A stretch of 64,000 nt of DNA from Poa pratensis. Taxonomy: Eukaryota > Streptophyta > Magnoliopsida > Poales > Poaceae. Positions 12,520 through 22,879 of the stretch are shown here, in pieces. Under the pieces are notes generated by a model that saw nothing but the letters and a program-made list of their open reading frames with translations, did not search any database and had not been told where the DNA came from. The stretch spans positions 77,135,103 through 77,199,102 of the forward strand of contig CAMZMU010000117.1 of assembly GCA_947311845.1 (NCBI GenBank), read 5' to 3'. A program made the translations under genes and the position numbers. How positions within the stretch are numbered: the first letter of the stretch is position 1; every line of letters begins with the position of its first letter.

Positions 12520-12700
12520 ACGCCGGACTTCTATCTTTTAGTCTTTGGGGTCATGATCTCATTTGGGTGCTGCGTCACCATGCTATCTTAGTTCGGCTAA
12601 GCTGTAATGCCCAGCTCGTGTAATACATCCTAACGTTGTGGACTCCTTGGCTTTATTAATTTAAAGTCGGACGCGTGGTGACTTTAGTCTAAAAAAAAAA
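12520..12700 (+). other. LINE 3' UTR and A-tail
   Basis: Non-coding, ending in A10 at 12691-12700, which marks the LINE 3' end. The sequence right after it starts repeat block A. Confidence 0.65.
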
Positions 12701-12714
12701 GGTTGGTCTGACTA

Positions 12715-13395
12715 AAACACCAGGACCAGGGGTCAGGATACTAGAGTACTAGGAATAACATAACATTACACATACTTCAGAATACAAACATCCACTGATT
12801 CTAATTCAGCTTCACTCCCCTTGCATGTACTGAACTTCATCGTGTTCCTTGACTCATCCATCCATCCGTCGACATCTAGGCTGGTACAAAGGCTCCATCA
12901 CTGTCAGTTTATCATGCTTATAGAAGCATTTCAACACCTCAGCCAAAGTATTAATCCTGACGAACGGTAGAAGACCAAAGACACCTCCAGTCCACCACGC
13001 AGGAATCATCAAAACTTCCACTAAGAACAAGAGAAAGTGCAAAGACCGGAGGGTCTCCCTCCACTTTCTACAAAAATATCCACACATCAGATAAAGCAGC
13101 TAGAAAAAGGAGATGGTCGACGAGATGTAAAGCAAAAAAAACAATGCCTGGAGAATTTAGATCTTCTCCCTGCTGGTAATGTCACAATCGAGTAGCATGC
13201 CACCCACATGAAATTGCCATTTTTTGTTGTGTTTGCTTCTAGAAAATTTCTCAACGGCTGATAGAACAGGCATAAAAAAGAAAATTTCCCACTGAAAAGG
13301 TTTCAGCTGATCAGTGACGGGGGAGGATCAGAATACTTGCAAGAGGTTCCACGATTTCGTCCACAAAATGAGAATCATCTGGCCCAATTTCCGAT
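12715..13395. repeat. Duplicated block, copy A
   Basis: This low-copy sequence matches 30535-31150 (block C) in order and orientation, for example CAGAATAC...CTGATTCTAATT, the run of CATCC near 12860, CCGGAGGGTCTCCCTCCACT and TGCCTGGAGAAT. The part from about 13100 also matches 24645-24925 (block B2). Homology stops near 13395 in GCCCAATTTCCG. I do not recognise a gene in it. Confidence 0.75.
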
Positions 13396-13985
13396 AAGAA
13401 ACGTCTCGCGTCCGCGTCTCGCGTCGCCCCCCGCGCGGGCGACGGAGACGCCAACCCTAGCGCCGCCAGCCCGACCTCGCCCTCCTCCCCTCCTCCCCGC
13501 CGTCGCCGGCGAGCGCCGCCGGGCAAAGCCCGCGCGGTGCCGGCGGCGGCGGGATCTTCTCTTCCTCTTCTCGCGGCGGCCAGGGCGCGGGCTATGGCGG
13601 CCGTGGCAGGCGACGTTCTATGCGAGGGGAGCGCCGGCGCGGCCCTCGGGCGGCATGGTGGCCTCGCGGTGTTGAGGCGCGTCCAGGCGCGGCGCTGTCC
13701 TTTGGCAGCGGAGGCGGCTTCAGACGGCGCACGTCCTCGGGCTGGTGGTCGGCCGGCGGCGGTCCACGGCGGCGAGGCTCGATGGGGGTGGTGCTGGTGG
13801 AGGTGGCGTGGATCTTGCAGGAGGACGGCGGCGGCGGCCATGGCGCTGCAGCGCGACGGCGGGACCTAGCGGGCCTGATCTGGGTCTACACTGGGCCTGA
13901 TCCGGGCCTGATCTGGGCATGCCAAGATGTGCCCTTTCGGTAGAAGGCTGCCAACGACGGCCAAATATCATCGAAACCATCCCTG
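13396..13985. other. GC-rich stretch, no supported gene
   Basis: Very GC-rich and proline/alanine/arginine-coding in several frames on both strands, typical of shadow ORFs in CG-rich grass DNA. It could be a captured first exon, but no domain is recognisable. The motif GGGCCTGATC recurs at 13871-13910. No call made. Confidence 0.3.
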
Positions 13986-14031
13986 CATATCTTTCTCTGG
14001 CACTTCACGGCCATAAGGTGAGCGATGGCAT

Positions 14032-14529
14032 CTAGAAGGGTAAAATCTGTATGTTAATGAAGGGTTTCTGCGAACCAAACATAGTCTCGTAGTATTTCTT
14101 CGTGTTTTCATCCGGCTGCTCACTTGTCTCCGCCTCCTGAGGTGTCTCCGACTCTACATGAGGGCTTTCAGGCGCATTAGCATTAACAAAGTCGTCTAAA
14201 CAGTTGTTGAACCCAGTGTCAAATTCTCTCGCTGGTTGAATCTGACGCGGCTCGGTTTTAGGACGTTTTGCTAACTGTTCACCATGGTAATTCCAAACAT
14301 GGCAGAACGGTGTGAACCCATGCTTGACCAGGTGCGTACTAACATCTACCTTCGACTGTCGCCTTCGGTTATCGCATTTTGAACAGGGGCAAAACACTTT
14401 CATGGGTCTGCTGCTGATGTCAAACGCCTTGTTCACAAACTCCTCGGCCTTACCTCTCCATTCATCACTAAACTCCTACTGATTCTTTCTACCAGCATAC
14501 ATCCACTCACGGTTCTGTCTCGGATCCAT
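14032..14529 (-). pseudogene. 5' fragment of a CACTA tnp2 gene (Transpos_assoc domain)
   Basis: From ATG 14527-14529 the minus strand reads MDPRQNREWMYAGRKNQ, an in-frame TAG, then EFSDEWRGKAEEFVNKAF and VFCPCSKCDNRRRQ. The CPCSKC pair of Cys and the HLVKHGF helix identify the transposase-associated N-terminal domain of En/Spm-CACTA TNP2 proteins. The DDE-bearing Transposase_21 part is absent: the frame runs through an acidic stretch to 14032 and the remainder is missing to the left. This is the transposase remnant of the CACTA element whose right end is at 22620. Confidence 0.75.
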
Positions 14530-14714
14530 CCTTTAATCGGTACCAAAAAAGACATACACAATCCTTTAATCGGTGACAACGGTGACGCAATTCATTATAT
14601 GCAGGAAGTAATAATAAATTTATTCAATGTCGTCAGATTAATTACGGCCAAATTTTATCTTTTAGAGCATGCAAGGGTTCACCTACACTTCTAAAAGGTA
14701 GGGGCCTATCCCGC

Positions 14715-14924
14715 CCGAGTACGTGTAGATTGAGTCGTGTCCCATGTTCTACCCCGACCCGAGACAGAATTTCGACATCACCTCCCCACTGTTCTTCAGA
14801 ATATACGTCTCGAGCTTGTCAAACCGAGAGGGTGTGCATCCGAAGAACAACGGGGAGATGCTGCCGAAATTCCGTCTCAGGAAGGGGTAGAACATGGAAC
14901 ACGACCCGATTTACACGTACTCGG
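14715..14924. repeat. Imperfect inverted repeat (about 85-bp arms)
   Basis: Arm 1 (about 14715-14800) contains CGAGTACGTGTAGAT, CATGTTCTACCCC, GAGACAGAATTTCG and TGTTCTTC; arm 2 (about 14839-14924) has their complements in reverse order (GAAGAACA, CGAAATTCCGTCTC, GGGGTAGAACATG, ATTTACACGTACTCG). The loop is about 40 bp. It lies upstream of the tnp2 fragment. Short ORFs across it are not genes. Confidence 0.75.
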
Positions 14925-15735
14925 ACTGTCCAACAGGACAATCCGGAAGTGTTACGGTTATAAATATGCAAAGATGGACAATCCTGCATATTTATAAATT
15001 TGTAACCCTTCTGGATGGGATCTGACTCAGGTTACGCGACTCGACTGACTTGGTGATCTAGACCAAATAAAACCCTAGGTACATTCAAGAAAGGCGACGA
15101 ATTTCTTACCCTCGAAGCGTGATCGATGGCGAAGAAGATCCTCGCCGCTACTTCAAACCGCCCTCTGTGGACTGCCCCACTCTCACCCTCCAACCATACT
15201 CTTGTATGATTAAATAAAAACTCATCATATATATATTAGTACGATACATTCTTGCTACTTTTTGTGTTTTCATGGCAACATGCATGAATCATTGTGAGGA
15301 ATTGAGGAAAAACTAACCTAATTGCTAACTAACCTAACTAATTTCAGCCACTGCTAACTAACTAACCTAACTAATTTCAGCCGCTGCTAACTACGGAGAT
15401 AACTAACTAACTAACCTAAAAAATCTAGCTGAAACCAGACTAGTTTTGGTCGGCCCATAGGTGAACTAATTAATCTAATCTAGGACTGACCACATCTTCC
15501 ATCAATCATTCAAACATAGCTAGAAGTGAAGGCACAGACTGTTTGCAGCTAAACTGCGGAGACAGAAGTTCAAACAGAGGCAGAACAAGTTGGATCCTGC
15601 ACAGCCATCTGTTTGAGCTTGAGCTAAACTACATGTCTGTATAAATTAAATAAAATTTCCCTAGAGTTTGCACGTAGATTTAGTAGCAGTAAACCAAATA
15701 ATTTGTGCAAGGTCCCCAAAGCTTTCCTGGGCAGC
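14925..15735. other. AT-rich spacer with a short tandem repeat
   Basis: No gene seen. At 15324-15392 a ~35-bp unit is repeated twice (AACCTAACTAATTTCAGCC in each, with CTAACTAA around it). The TTTCAG strings resemble 3' splice sites, but no exon is supported. Confidence 0.5.
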
Positions 15736-15870
15736 CAAGCATTGCTGGCAGAAGCGCTGACGGAGGCCAGCAACGAGGACGACGACAGCCTTGGCGTGCG
15801 CCTCGCACACCTTGTGCCTGCGGTGGTAGCGCTTGGCCTCGGTGAGGTCGGCGCCGCACCTCTCAGCCTG
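15736..15870 (-). pseudogene. Captured SBP-box (SPL transcription factor) fragment
   Basis: On the minus strand about 45 codons read [41 protein letters not shown], which is the first zinc-binding half of the plant SBP DNA-binding domain. The first zinc ligand Cys before QAER is Ser here, and similarity stops right after CQQC, close to where SPL genes have an intron inside the SBP box. The second half (RFHxLxEFD, nuclear-localisation basic tail) is absent. Flanks are GC-rich repeats, so this looks like an exon fragment carried by the surrounding transposon. It cannot fold as a complete SBP domain. Confidence 0.75.
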
Positions 15871-15899
15871 GCTGCTCGGCCCTCCTGCCCGGCCACGAC

Positions 15900-16235
15900 T
15901 ACTGCACCACTGCAGCGGCGCGAGGTGGGGGACGCGCGGGTGGGAGCAGCGCTGCGGCGGCAGGGGCGGGGTCGGGGGCGGGGCGGAGGAGGCGCGGCAG
16001 GGGAGGCGCGGCAGGGGAGGCTTGATGCGGGGGAGGCGCGGGCGGCGCGGGGTGGGGGACGCGCGGGTGGGGGCGGCGCGGGTGGGGGACGCGCGGGGTG
16101 GGGGCGGCGCGGGTGGCGGACGCACGGCGTGGGGACGGCACTGTGGCGTCGGGGGCGGGGTCGGGGTCTGGGGTGGCCGGTGTGCGTGTGTGCGTGCGGG
16201 GTCGGGTGAGTGGTGAGTGGTGAGTGGTGTGAGTA
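15900..16235. repeat. G-rich tandem repeats
   Basis: Repeats of a ~27-bp G-rich unit (GGCGCGGGTGGGGGACGCGC and variants) on the + strand between about 15990 and 16130, then GTGAGTGGT repeats at 16205-16235. The many GGG runs could form G-quadruplexes. ORFs here in either direction are compositional. Confidence 0.6.
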
Positions 16236-16261
16236 GTGGACCGATGCGGCCTATCTGAATC

Positions 16262-16376
16262 TTATCCATTCAGACAGCCTTTGCCGTGTGCGTGTAGGCG
16301 TGGCGCACGGCAAAGAATTCCTTTGCCGTGCGGGTGTAAGAGTGGCGCACCGCAAAGACGGCCTTTGCCATGTGCT
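16262..16376. repeat. TTTGCCGTG subterminal repeats, left of the array
   Basis: CTTTGCCGTG or its complement CACGGCAAAG occurs several times (16269, 16311, 16321) with variants CTTTGCCATG and CACCGCAAAG. The same motif fills 22200-22620. Such arrays are the transposase-binding subterminal region of CACTA elements. Confidence 0.65.
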
Positions 16377-16543
16377 TTTGTGTTTTTCATTTTTTTCTTT
16401 CTGTTTGTTTTTTCTTTTAATTCTATTTCTTCTTTACTATTTTTATGGACTGTTTATTAGTATTAGTTAATACATTAATTATCTATATATTTTTTACGAT
16501 AAATTATGGTTATGTTTTTTGTAAAACAAAGTACTACGTATAA

Positions 16544-19500
16544 CAAAGGGGTAGATCGACAGATTTGACTTTTTTCCAGCGGGTGTAGGGTTTCGCCGTA
16601 GCGGGGTCCGGAGCGTCGGAATCCCACCAAAACTTGCATGGGTCCCTAATTTATGTATAAGAGTGTTTTGGTAGGTTGTGGGAACCAAGATACAACTCTG
16701 AGGTGCGACCCGCTTCAACGACCCCGCTTACTCCGTAGTAAGTTCTAACACTTAGAGGTGAAAACTCCCGTTTCGGGTGTCGGGCATGGAATCATGCGAC
16801 AGACCACATGAAATGTTGGTTCCCCATGGTCCTATGTACCAAACTAACACAATCAAGCAAAAAAGTTCATGCGTCTACCCCCTCTCGACGCCGATCAAAG
16901 GGGTAGATCGACAGATTTGACTTTTTTCCAGCGGGTCTAGGGTTTCGCCGTACCGGGGTCCGGAGCGTCGGAATCCCACCAAAACCTGCATGGGTCCCTA
17001 ATTTATGTATAAGAGTGTGTTGGTAGGTTGTGGGAATCAAGATACAACTCTGAGGTGCGACCCGCTTCAACGACCCCACTTACTAAGTAGTAAGTTCTAA
17101 CACTTAGAGGTAAAAACTCCCGTTTCGGGAGCCGGTCATGGAATCATGCGACAGACCACATGAAATGTTGGTTCCCCATGGTCCTATGTACCAACCTAAC
17201 ACAACCAAGAAAAAAATTTCATGCGTCTAGCCCCTCTCGGCGCCGGTCGAAGGGGTAGATCGACAGATTTGACTTTTTTCCAGCGGGTGTAGGGTTTCGC
17301 CGTAGCGGGGTCCGGAGCGTCGAAATCCCACCAAAACTTGCATGGGTCCCTAATTTATGTATAAGAGTGTGTTGGTAGATTGTGGGAACCAAGATACAAC
17401 TCTGAGGTGCGACCCGCTTCAACGACCCCGCTTACTCCGTAGTAAGTTCCGACACGTAGAGGTGAAAACTCCCGTGTCGGGTGCCGGGCATGGAATCTTG
17501 CGACAGACCACATGAAATGTTGGTTCCCCATGGTCCTATGTACCAACCTAACACAAACAAGAAAAAAGTTCATGCGTCTACCCCCTCTCGGCGCCGGTCA
17601 AAGGGGTAGATCGACAAATTTGACTTTTTTTTCAGCGGGTGTAGGGTTTCGCTGTAGCGGTTTCCGGAGCGTCGGAATCCCACCAAAACTTGCATGGGTC
17701 CCTAATTTATGTATAAGAGTGTGTTTGTAGGTTGTGGGAACCAAGATACAACTCTGAGGTGCGACCCGCTTCAACGACCCCGCTTACTCCGTAGTAAGTT
17801 CTAACACTTAGAGGTGAAAACTCCCGTTTCGGGTGCCGGTCATGGAATCATGCGCCAGACCACATGAAATGTTGGTTCCCCAAGGTCCTATGTACCAACC
17901 TAACACAAGCAAGCAAAAAATTTCATGCGTCTACCTCGGCGCCGGTCAAAGGGGTAGATCGACAGATTTGACTTTTTTCCAGCGGGTGTAGGGTTTCGCC
18001 GTAGCGGGGTCCGGAGCGTCGGAATCCCACCAAAACTTGCATGGGTCCCTAATTTATGTATAAGAGTGTGTTGGTCGGTTGTGGGAACCAAGATACAACT
18101 CTGAGGTGCGACCCGCTTCAACGACCCCGCTTACTCCGTAGTAAGTGCCGACACGTAGAGGTGAAAACTTCCGTGTCGGGTGCCGGGCATGGAATCATGC
18201 GACAGACCACATGAAATGTTGGTTCCCCATGGTCCTATGTACCAACCTAACACAACCAAGCAAAAAAGTTCATGCGTCTACCCCCTCTCGGCGCCGGTCA
18301 AAGGGGTAGATCGACAGATTTGACTTTTTTCCAACGGGTGTATGGTTTCGCCGTAGCGGGGTCCAGAGCGTCGGAATCCCACCAAAACTTGCATGGGTCC
18401 CTAATTTATGTATAATAATGTGTTGGTAGGTTGTGGGAACCAAGATACAACTCTGAGGTGTGACCCGCTTCAACGACCCCGCTTACTCCGTAGTAAGTTC
18501 CGACACGTAGAGGTGAAAACTCCCATGTCGGATGTCGGGCATGGAATCATGCGACAGACCACATGAAATGTTGGTTCCCCATGGTCCTATGAACCAACCT
18601 AACACAACCAAGCCAAAAAGTTCATGCGTCTACCCCCTCTCGGTGCCGGTCAAAGGGGTAGATCGACATATTTTACTTTTTTCCAGAGGGTGTAGGGTTT
18701 CGCCGTAGCGGGGTCCGGAACGTCGAAATCCCACCAAAACTTGCATGGGTCCCTAATTTATGTATAATAATGTGTTGGTAGGTTGTGGGAACCAAGATAC
18801 AACTCTGAGGTGTGACCCGCTTCAACGACCCCGCTTACTCCGTAGTAAGTTCCGACACGTAGAGGTGAAAACTCCCATGTCGGGTGTCGGGCATGGAATC
18901 ATGCGACATACCACATGAAATGTTGGTTCCCCATGGTCCTATGTACCAACCTAACACAACCAAGCAAAAAAGTTCATGCGTCTACCCCCTCTCGGCGCCG
19001 GTCAAAGGGGTAGATCGACAGATTTTACTTTTTTCCAGAGGGTGTAGGGTTTCGCCGTAGCGGGGTCCGGAGCGTCGGAATCCCACCAAAACTTGCATGG
19101 GTCCCTAATTTATGTATAAGAGTGTGTTGGTAGGTTGTGGGAACCAAGATACAACTCTGAGGTGCGACCCGCTTCAACGACCCCGCTTACTCCGTAGTAA
19201 GTTCCGACTCGTAGAGGTGAAAACTCCCGTTTCGGGTGCCGGGCATGGAATCATGAGACATACCACATGAAATGTTGGTTTCCCATGGTCCTATGTACCA
19301 ACCTAACACAACCAAGCAAAATAGTTCATGCGTCTACCCCCTCTCGGCGCCGGTCAAAGGGGCAGATCGACAGATTTGACTTTTTTCCAGCGGGTGTAGG
19401 GTTTCGCCGTAGCGGGGTCCGGAGCGTCGGAATCCCACCAAAACTTGCATGGGTCACTAATTTATGTATAAGAGTGTGTTGGTAGGTTGTGGGAACCAAG

Positions 19501-21363
19501 ATATAACTCTGAGGTGCGACCCGCTTCAACGACCCTGCTTACTCCGTTGTAAGTTCCGACACGTAGAGGTGAAAACTCCCGAGTTGGGTGTCGGGCTTGG
19601 AATCATGCGACAGACCACATGAAATGTTGGTTACCCATGGTCCTATGTACCAACCTAACACAACCAAGAAAAAAAGTTCATGCGTCTACCCCCTCCCGGC
19701 GCCGGTCAAAGGGGTAGATCGACAGATTTGACTTTTTTCCAGCGGGTGTAGGGTTTCGCCGTAGCGGGGTCCGGAGCGTCGGAATCCCACCAAAACTTGC
19801 ATGGGTCCCTAATTTATGTATAAGAGTGTGTTGGTAGGTTGTGGGACCCAAGATACAACTCTGAGGTGCGACCCGCTTCAACGACCCCGCTTACTCCGTA
19901 GTAAGTTCCGACCCGTAGATGTGAAAACTCCCGTTTCGGGTGCCGGGCATGGAATCATGCGATAGACCACATGAAATGTTGGTTTCCCATGGTCCTATGT
20001 ACCAACCTAACACAACCAAGCAAAAAATTTCATGCGTCTACCCCCTCCGGTGCCGGTCAAAGGGGTAGATCGACAGATTTGACTTTTTTCCAGCGGGTGT
20101 AGGGTTTCGCCGTAGCGGGATCCGGAGCGTCGGAATCCCACCAAAACTTGCATGGGTCCCTAATTTATGTATAAGAGTGTGTTGGTAGGTTGTGGGAACC
20201 AAGATACAACTCTGAGGTGCGACCCGCTTCAACGACCCTGCTTACTCCGTAGTAAGTTCCGACACGTAGAGGTGAAAACTCCCGTGTTGGGTGCCGGGCA
20301 TGGAATCATGCGACAGACCACATGGAATGTTGGTTCCCCATGGTCCTATGTACCAACCTAACACAACCAAGCAAAAAAGTTCATGCGTCTACCCCCTCCC
20401 GGCGCCGGTCAAAGGGGTAGATCGACATATTTGACTTTTTTCCAGCGGGTGTAGGGTTTCGCCGTAGCGGGGTCCGGAGCGTCGGAATCCCACCAAAACT
20501 TTCATGGGTCCCTAATTTATGTATAAGAGTGTGTTGGTAGGTTGTGGGAACCTAGATACAACTCTGAGGTGCGACCCGCTTCAACGACCCCGCTTACTCC
20601 GTAGTAAGTTTCGACACACGTAGATGTGAAAACTCCCGTTTCGGGTGCCGGGCATGGAATCATGCGACATACCACATGAAATGTTGGTTTCCCATGGTCC
20701 TATGTACCAAACTAACACAACCAAGCAAAAAATTTCATGCGTCTACCCCCTCTCGGCGCCGGTCAAAGGGGCAGATCGACAGATTTGACTTTTTTCCAAC
20801 GGGTGTAGGGTTTCGCCGTAGCGGGATCCGGAGCGTCGGAATCCCACCAAAACTTGCATGGGTCCCTAATTTATGTATAAGACTGTGTTGGTAGGTTGTG
20901 GGAACCAAGATACAACTCTGAGGTGCGACCCGCTTCAACGACCCCGCTTACTCCGTAGTAAGTTCCGACACGTAGAGGTGAAAACTCCCGTGTTGGGTGC
21001 CGGGCATGGAATCATGCGACAGACCACATGAAATGTTGGTTCCCCATGGTCCTATGTACCAACCTAACACAACCAAGCAAAAAAGTTCGTGCGTCTACCC
21101 CCTCCCGGCGCCGGTCAAAGGGGTAGATCGACAGATTTGACTTTTTTCCAGCGGGTGTAGGGTTTCGCCGTAGCGGGGTCCGGAGCGTCGGAATCCCACC
21201 AAAACTTGCATGGGTCCCTAATTTATGCATAAGAGTGTGTTGGTAGGTTGTGGGAACCAAGATACAACTCTGAGGTGCGACCCGCTTCAACGACCCCGCT
21301 TACTCCGTAGTAAGTTCCGACACGTAGAGGTGAAAACTCCCGTGTCGGGTGCCGGGCATGGAA
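16544..21363. repeat. Tandem array, ~352-bp unit, about 14 copies
   Basis: The segment AAAGGGGTAGATCGACA starts near 16544, 16896, 17249, 17600, 17948, 18300, 18653, 19004, 19357, 19707, 20059, 20411, 20765 and 21117, so spacing is 348-354 bp. Each unit contains GCATGGGTCCCTAATTTATG, GGTGCGACCCGCTTCAACGA and CTCCGTAGTAAGTTC. Units are visibly more than 90% alike. A 60-70 codon minus-strand ORF recurs in most units, but unit lengths are not multiples of three and I give it no coding call. The last unit is cut after GCCGGGCATGGAA. It sits between CACTA subterminal repeats. Confidence 0.93.
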
Positions 21364-22010
21364 AGGGCGTAGGCCAGTGTAATCTTTTCCTTGGCTGTGT
21401 TAGGTTATGACATAGGAACATGGAAAATCAACTATTATCACTAGTTCTCACAAGATTGCCCCCGGTTCCCCCGAAACGGGAGTTTTCACCTATAAGTCAA
21501 GAAACTTAGTAGAGAGAGAGTGCGGTCGGTGAAGACGGTCATACACCGGAGTAAGATCTTGCACTTTCAAAACACCCAACACACTGGTACACACATGGTA
21601 TGAAAAAACCTAGGTTTGGGTGGGTTTCCGACACTCCGGGGCTCCGATTCGGCGAAACCCTAGATCTGCTGAAAAACCCTAACGTTTTCGTCTATCCCCT
21701 TCAACGGCGTCGAAAGGGGGTAGGCCAGTGGACTTTTTTCCTTGGTTGTGTTAGGTAAGGACATAGGAACATGGAAAACCAACTATTATCTCTAGTTCTC
21801 ACAAGATTGCCCCCGGTTCCCTCGAAACGGGAGTTTACACCTATAGGTCAAGAAACTTAGTAGAGAGAGTGCGGTCGGTGAAGACGGTCATACACCGGAG
21901 TAAAATCTTGCACTTTTAAAACACCCAACACACTGGTACACACATGGTATGAGAAAACCTAGGTTTGGGTGGGTTTCCGACGCTCCCATTCAACGCCTGG
22001 GAAGGGGTAG
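21364..22010. repeat. Two diverged units of the array in reverse orientation
   Basis: Two copies of a ~350-bp sequence (starting near 21364 and 21712, second one truncated) share AACGGGAGTTT, CTTGGTTGTGTTAGG, GACATAGGAACATGG, GGCGAAACCCTA and GGGGGTAGGCCAGTG. These are recognisable as the reverse complement of motifs in the 352-bp unit (AAACTCCC, CCTAACACAACCAAG, CCATGGTCCTATGTAC, TAGGGTTTCGCC). So the array flips direction at about 21363, with older or different variants on the right. Confidence 0.8.
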
Positions 22011-22199
22011 ACGACGCCTCACACGTTAGGTTCACTAATTTCGGGGTTTCGACACATATGCGGCCCACACCGGAGGGTTTATATATATTATCGAGAAACA
22101 AAATTAAGTGAAGTAAATGAACGTACAAGAAAGCTTAACAAAGAAAATAAACAAAGCAAGGATAGCAAAAAAAAAAATTTAATGGGGCTAGTGCAAATA

Positions 22200-22620
22200 C
22201 ATGGTTTGCCAGGTGCAGCTCACAAAGACACACGGCAAAGGAAGTGTTTGCCATGTGCTGCGCTCAAAGCCGCACGGCAAAGCATCTCCCGCCAATTAAT
22301 TTAGAGCGCGGGCTATACATGCACGGCAAAGAGATTTCCCGCCAATGCAAAAATGTTTCCCGCGAATTATTGGCGACCGCGGCAAAGTTTCGGATCCTGG
22401 TCAACGTATTTGCCGAGAGGGAACAGTTTACCGTGTGTTTTGAGTCCATTTGGCCGTGTGGTATGCTTTGCTGTGTGTCGTCCGTCTGCTGTGTCGTGAC
22501 TCGTTGCTTTGCCGTGAGCCTTGGAGTACCTGCACGGCAAAGCTTCCTTTGCCTGTTCCGAGAAATTGATGCGCACGGCACAGCACGGCCCTCACGGCAA
22601 AGACAGATTTTCCGGTAGTG
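22200..22620 (-). mobile_element. CACTA right terminus: subterminal repeats and TIR
   Basis: About ten copies of CACGGCAAAG / TTTGCCGTG and variants lie here, ending with TTTTCCGGTAGTG at 22620, i.e. CACTACCGGAAAA when read inward. CACTA elements begin CACTA and carry short repeated motifs inside each end. ORFs reading across this region are formed by the repeats and are rejected. Confidence 0.8.
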
Positions 22621-22867
22621 TCATCACTCCACTAATATTTATTAATTATAGTATATTGTACATGCAGTCTCTCCACGTCATCTTTTTTTTAGCCGTATGT
22701 CCACGTCACCATTATTTTTCGTCAATACACAATAATTTCACGCCAATCGACTATTGCGAGAATTTTGCATATTTCTGGAAGTAATTTCATATTTGATGTG
22801 TCTTACACATTTTCATTTACACAAAGTTTTATGAAATTCCCGCCACAACGCGCGGGGTATTTTCTAG
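22621..22867 (+). mobile_element. Helitron-type 3' end
   Basis: The sequence ends CCCGC-loop-GCGGG (22839-22856), then TATTTT, CTAG at 22864-22867 and T. A short GC hairpin about 8 bases before CTRR is the 3' signature of Helitrons, and grass Helitrons often carry this CGCGGGGTAT form. The rest of the element is not identified; the CACTA right end abuts at 22620, so the CACTA may have inserted into it. Confidence 0.5.
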
Positions 22868-22879
22868 TTAGATATATAT

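Larger units (their letters stand above)
1..12700 (+). mobile_element. L1-type plant LINE, split by a nested LTR retrotransposon
   Basis: The order ORF1 end, APE endonuclease, reverse transcriptase, zf-RVT and a terminal A10 run (12691-12700) defines a non-LTR retrotransposon reading rightward. Its 5' end lies outside the window, so its own target duplication cannot be tested. Bases 1100-9241 are a later LTR element; excluding them and the second copy of GTGTC, about 4.5 kb of LINE is present. It carries frameshifts in ORF1 and the endonuclease, a TAG in the RT and further damage downstream, so it is dead. Confidence 0.85.
14041..22620 (-). mobile_element. Truncated CACTA element with tandem array and captured gene fragment
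   Basis: The right end TTTTCCGGTAGTG at 22608-22620 is a CACTA terminus read in reverse (CACTACCGGAAAA), next to many TTTGCCGTG subterminal copies (22200-22620) that also occur at 16262-16376. A tnp2 fragment reads inward from 14529. A left terminus is not visible, so the element is truncated or interrupted; the left coordinate is nominal. The interior holds an inverted repeat, an SBP-box fragment and the ~352-bp array. That all of 14-22.6 kb is one element is inference. Confidence 0.5.

Noticed and set aside
13311..13980. Overlapping Ala/Arg/Pro-rich ORFs on both strands
   Set aside because: GC-rich composition opens all frames; no domain and no agreement between frames.
16494..21290. Recurrent 60-70 codon minus-strand ORF in the tandem array (MKRVAPQSCIL...)
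   Set aside because: It recurs because the DNA unit recurs; spacing is not a multiple of three, no domain or start context is seen, and conservation is no better than that of the surrounding DNA.
16544..21363. CRISPR array
   Set aside because: The 352-bp units are nearly uniform with no unique spacers, and the genome is a plant.
22244..22618. 124-codon ORF over the CACTA end
   Set aside because: It reads through TTTGCCGTG subterminal repeats and ends at the TIR.
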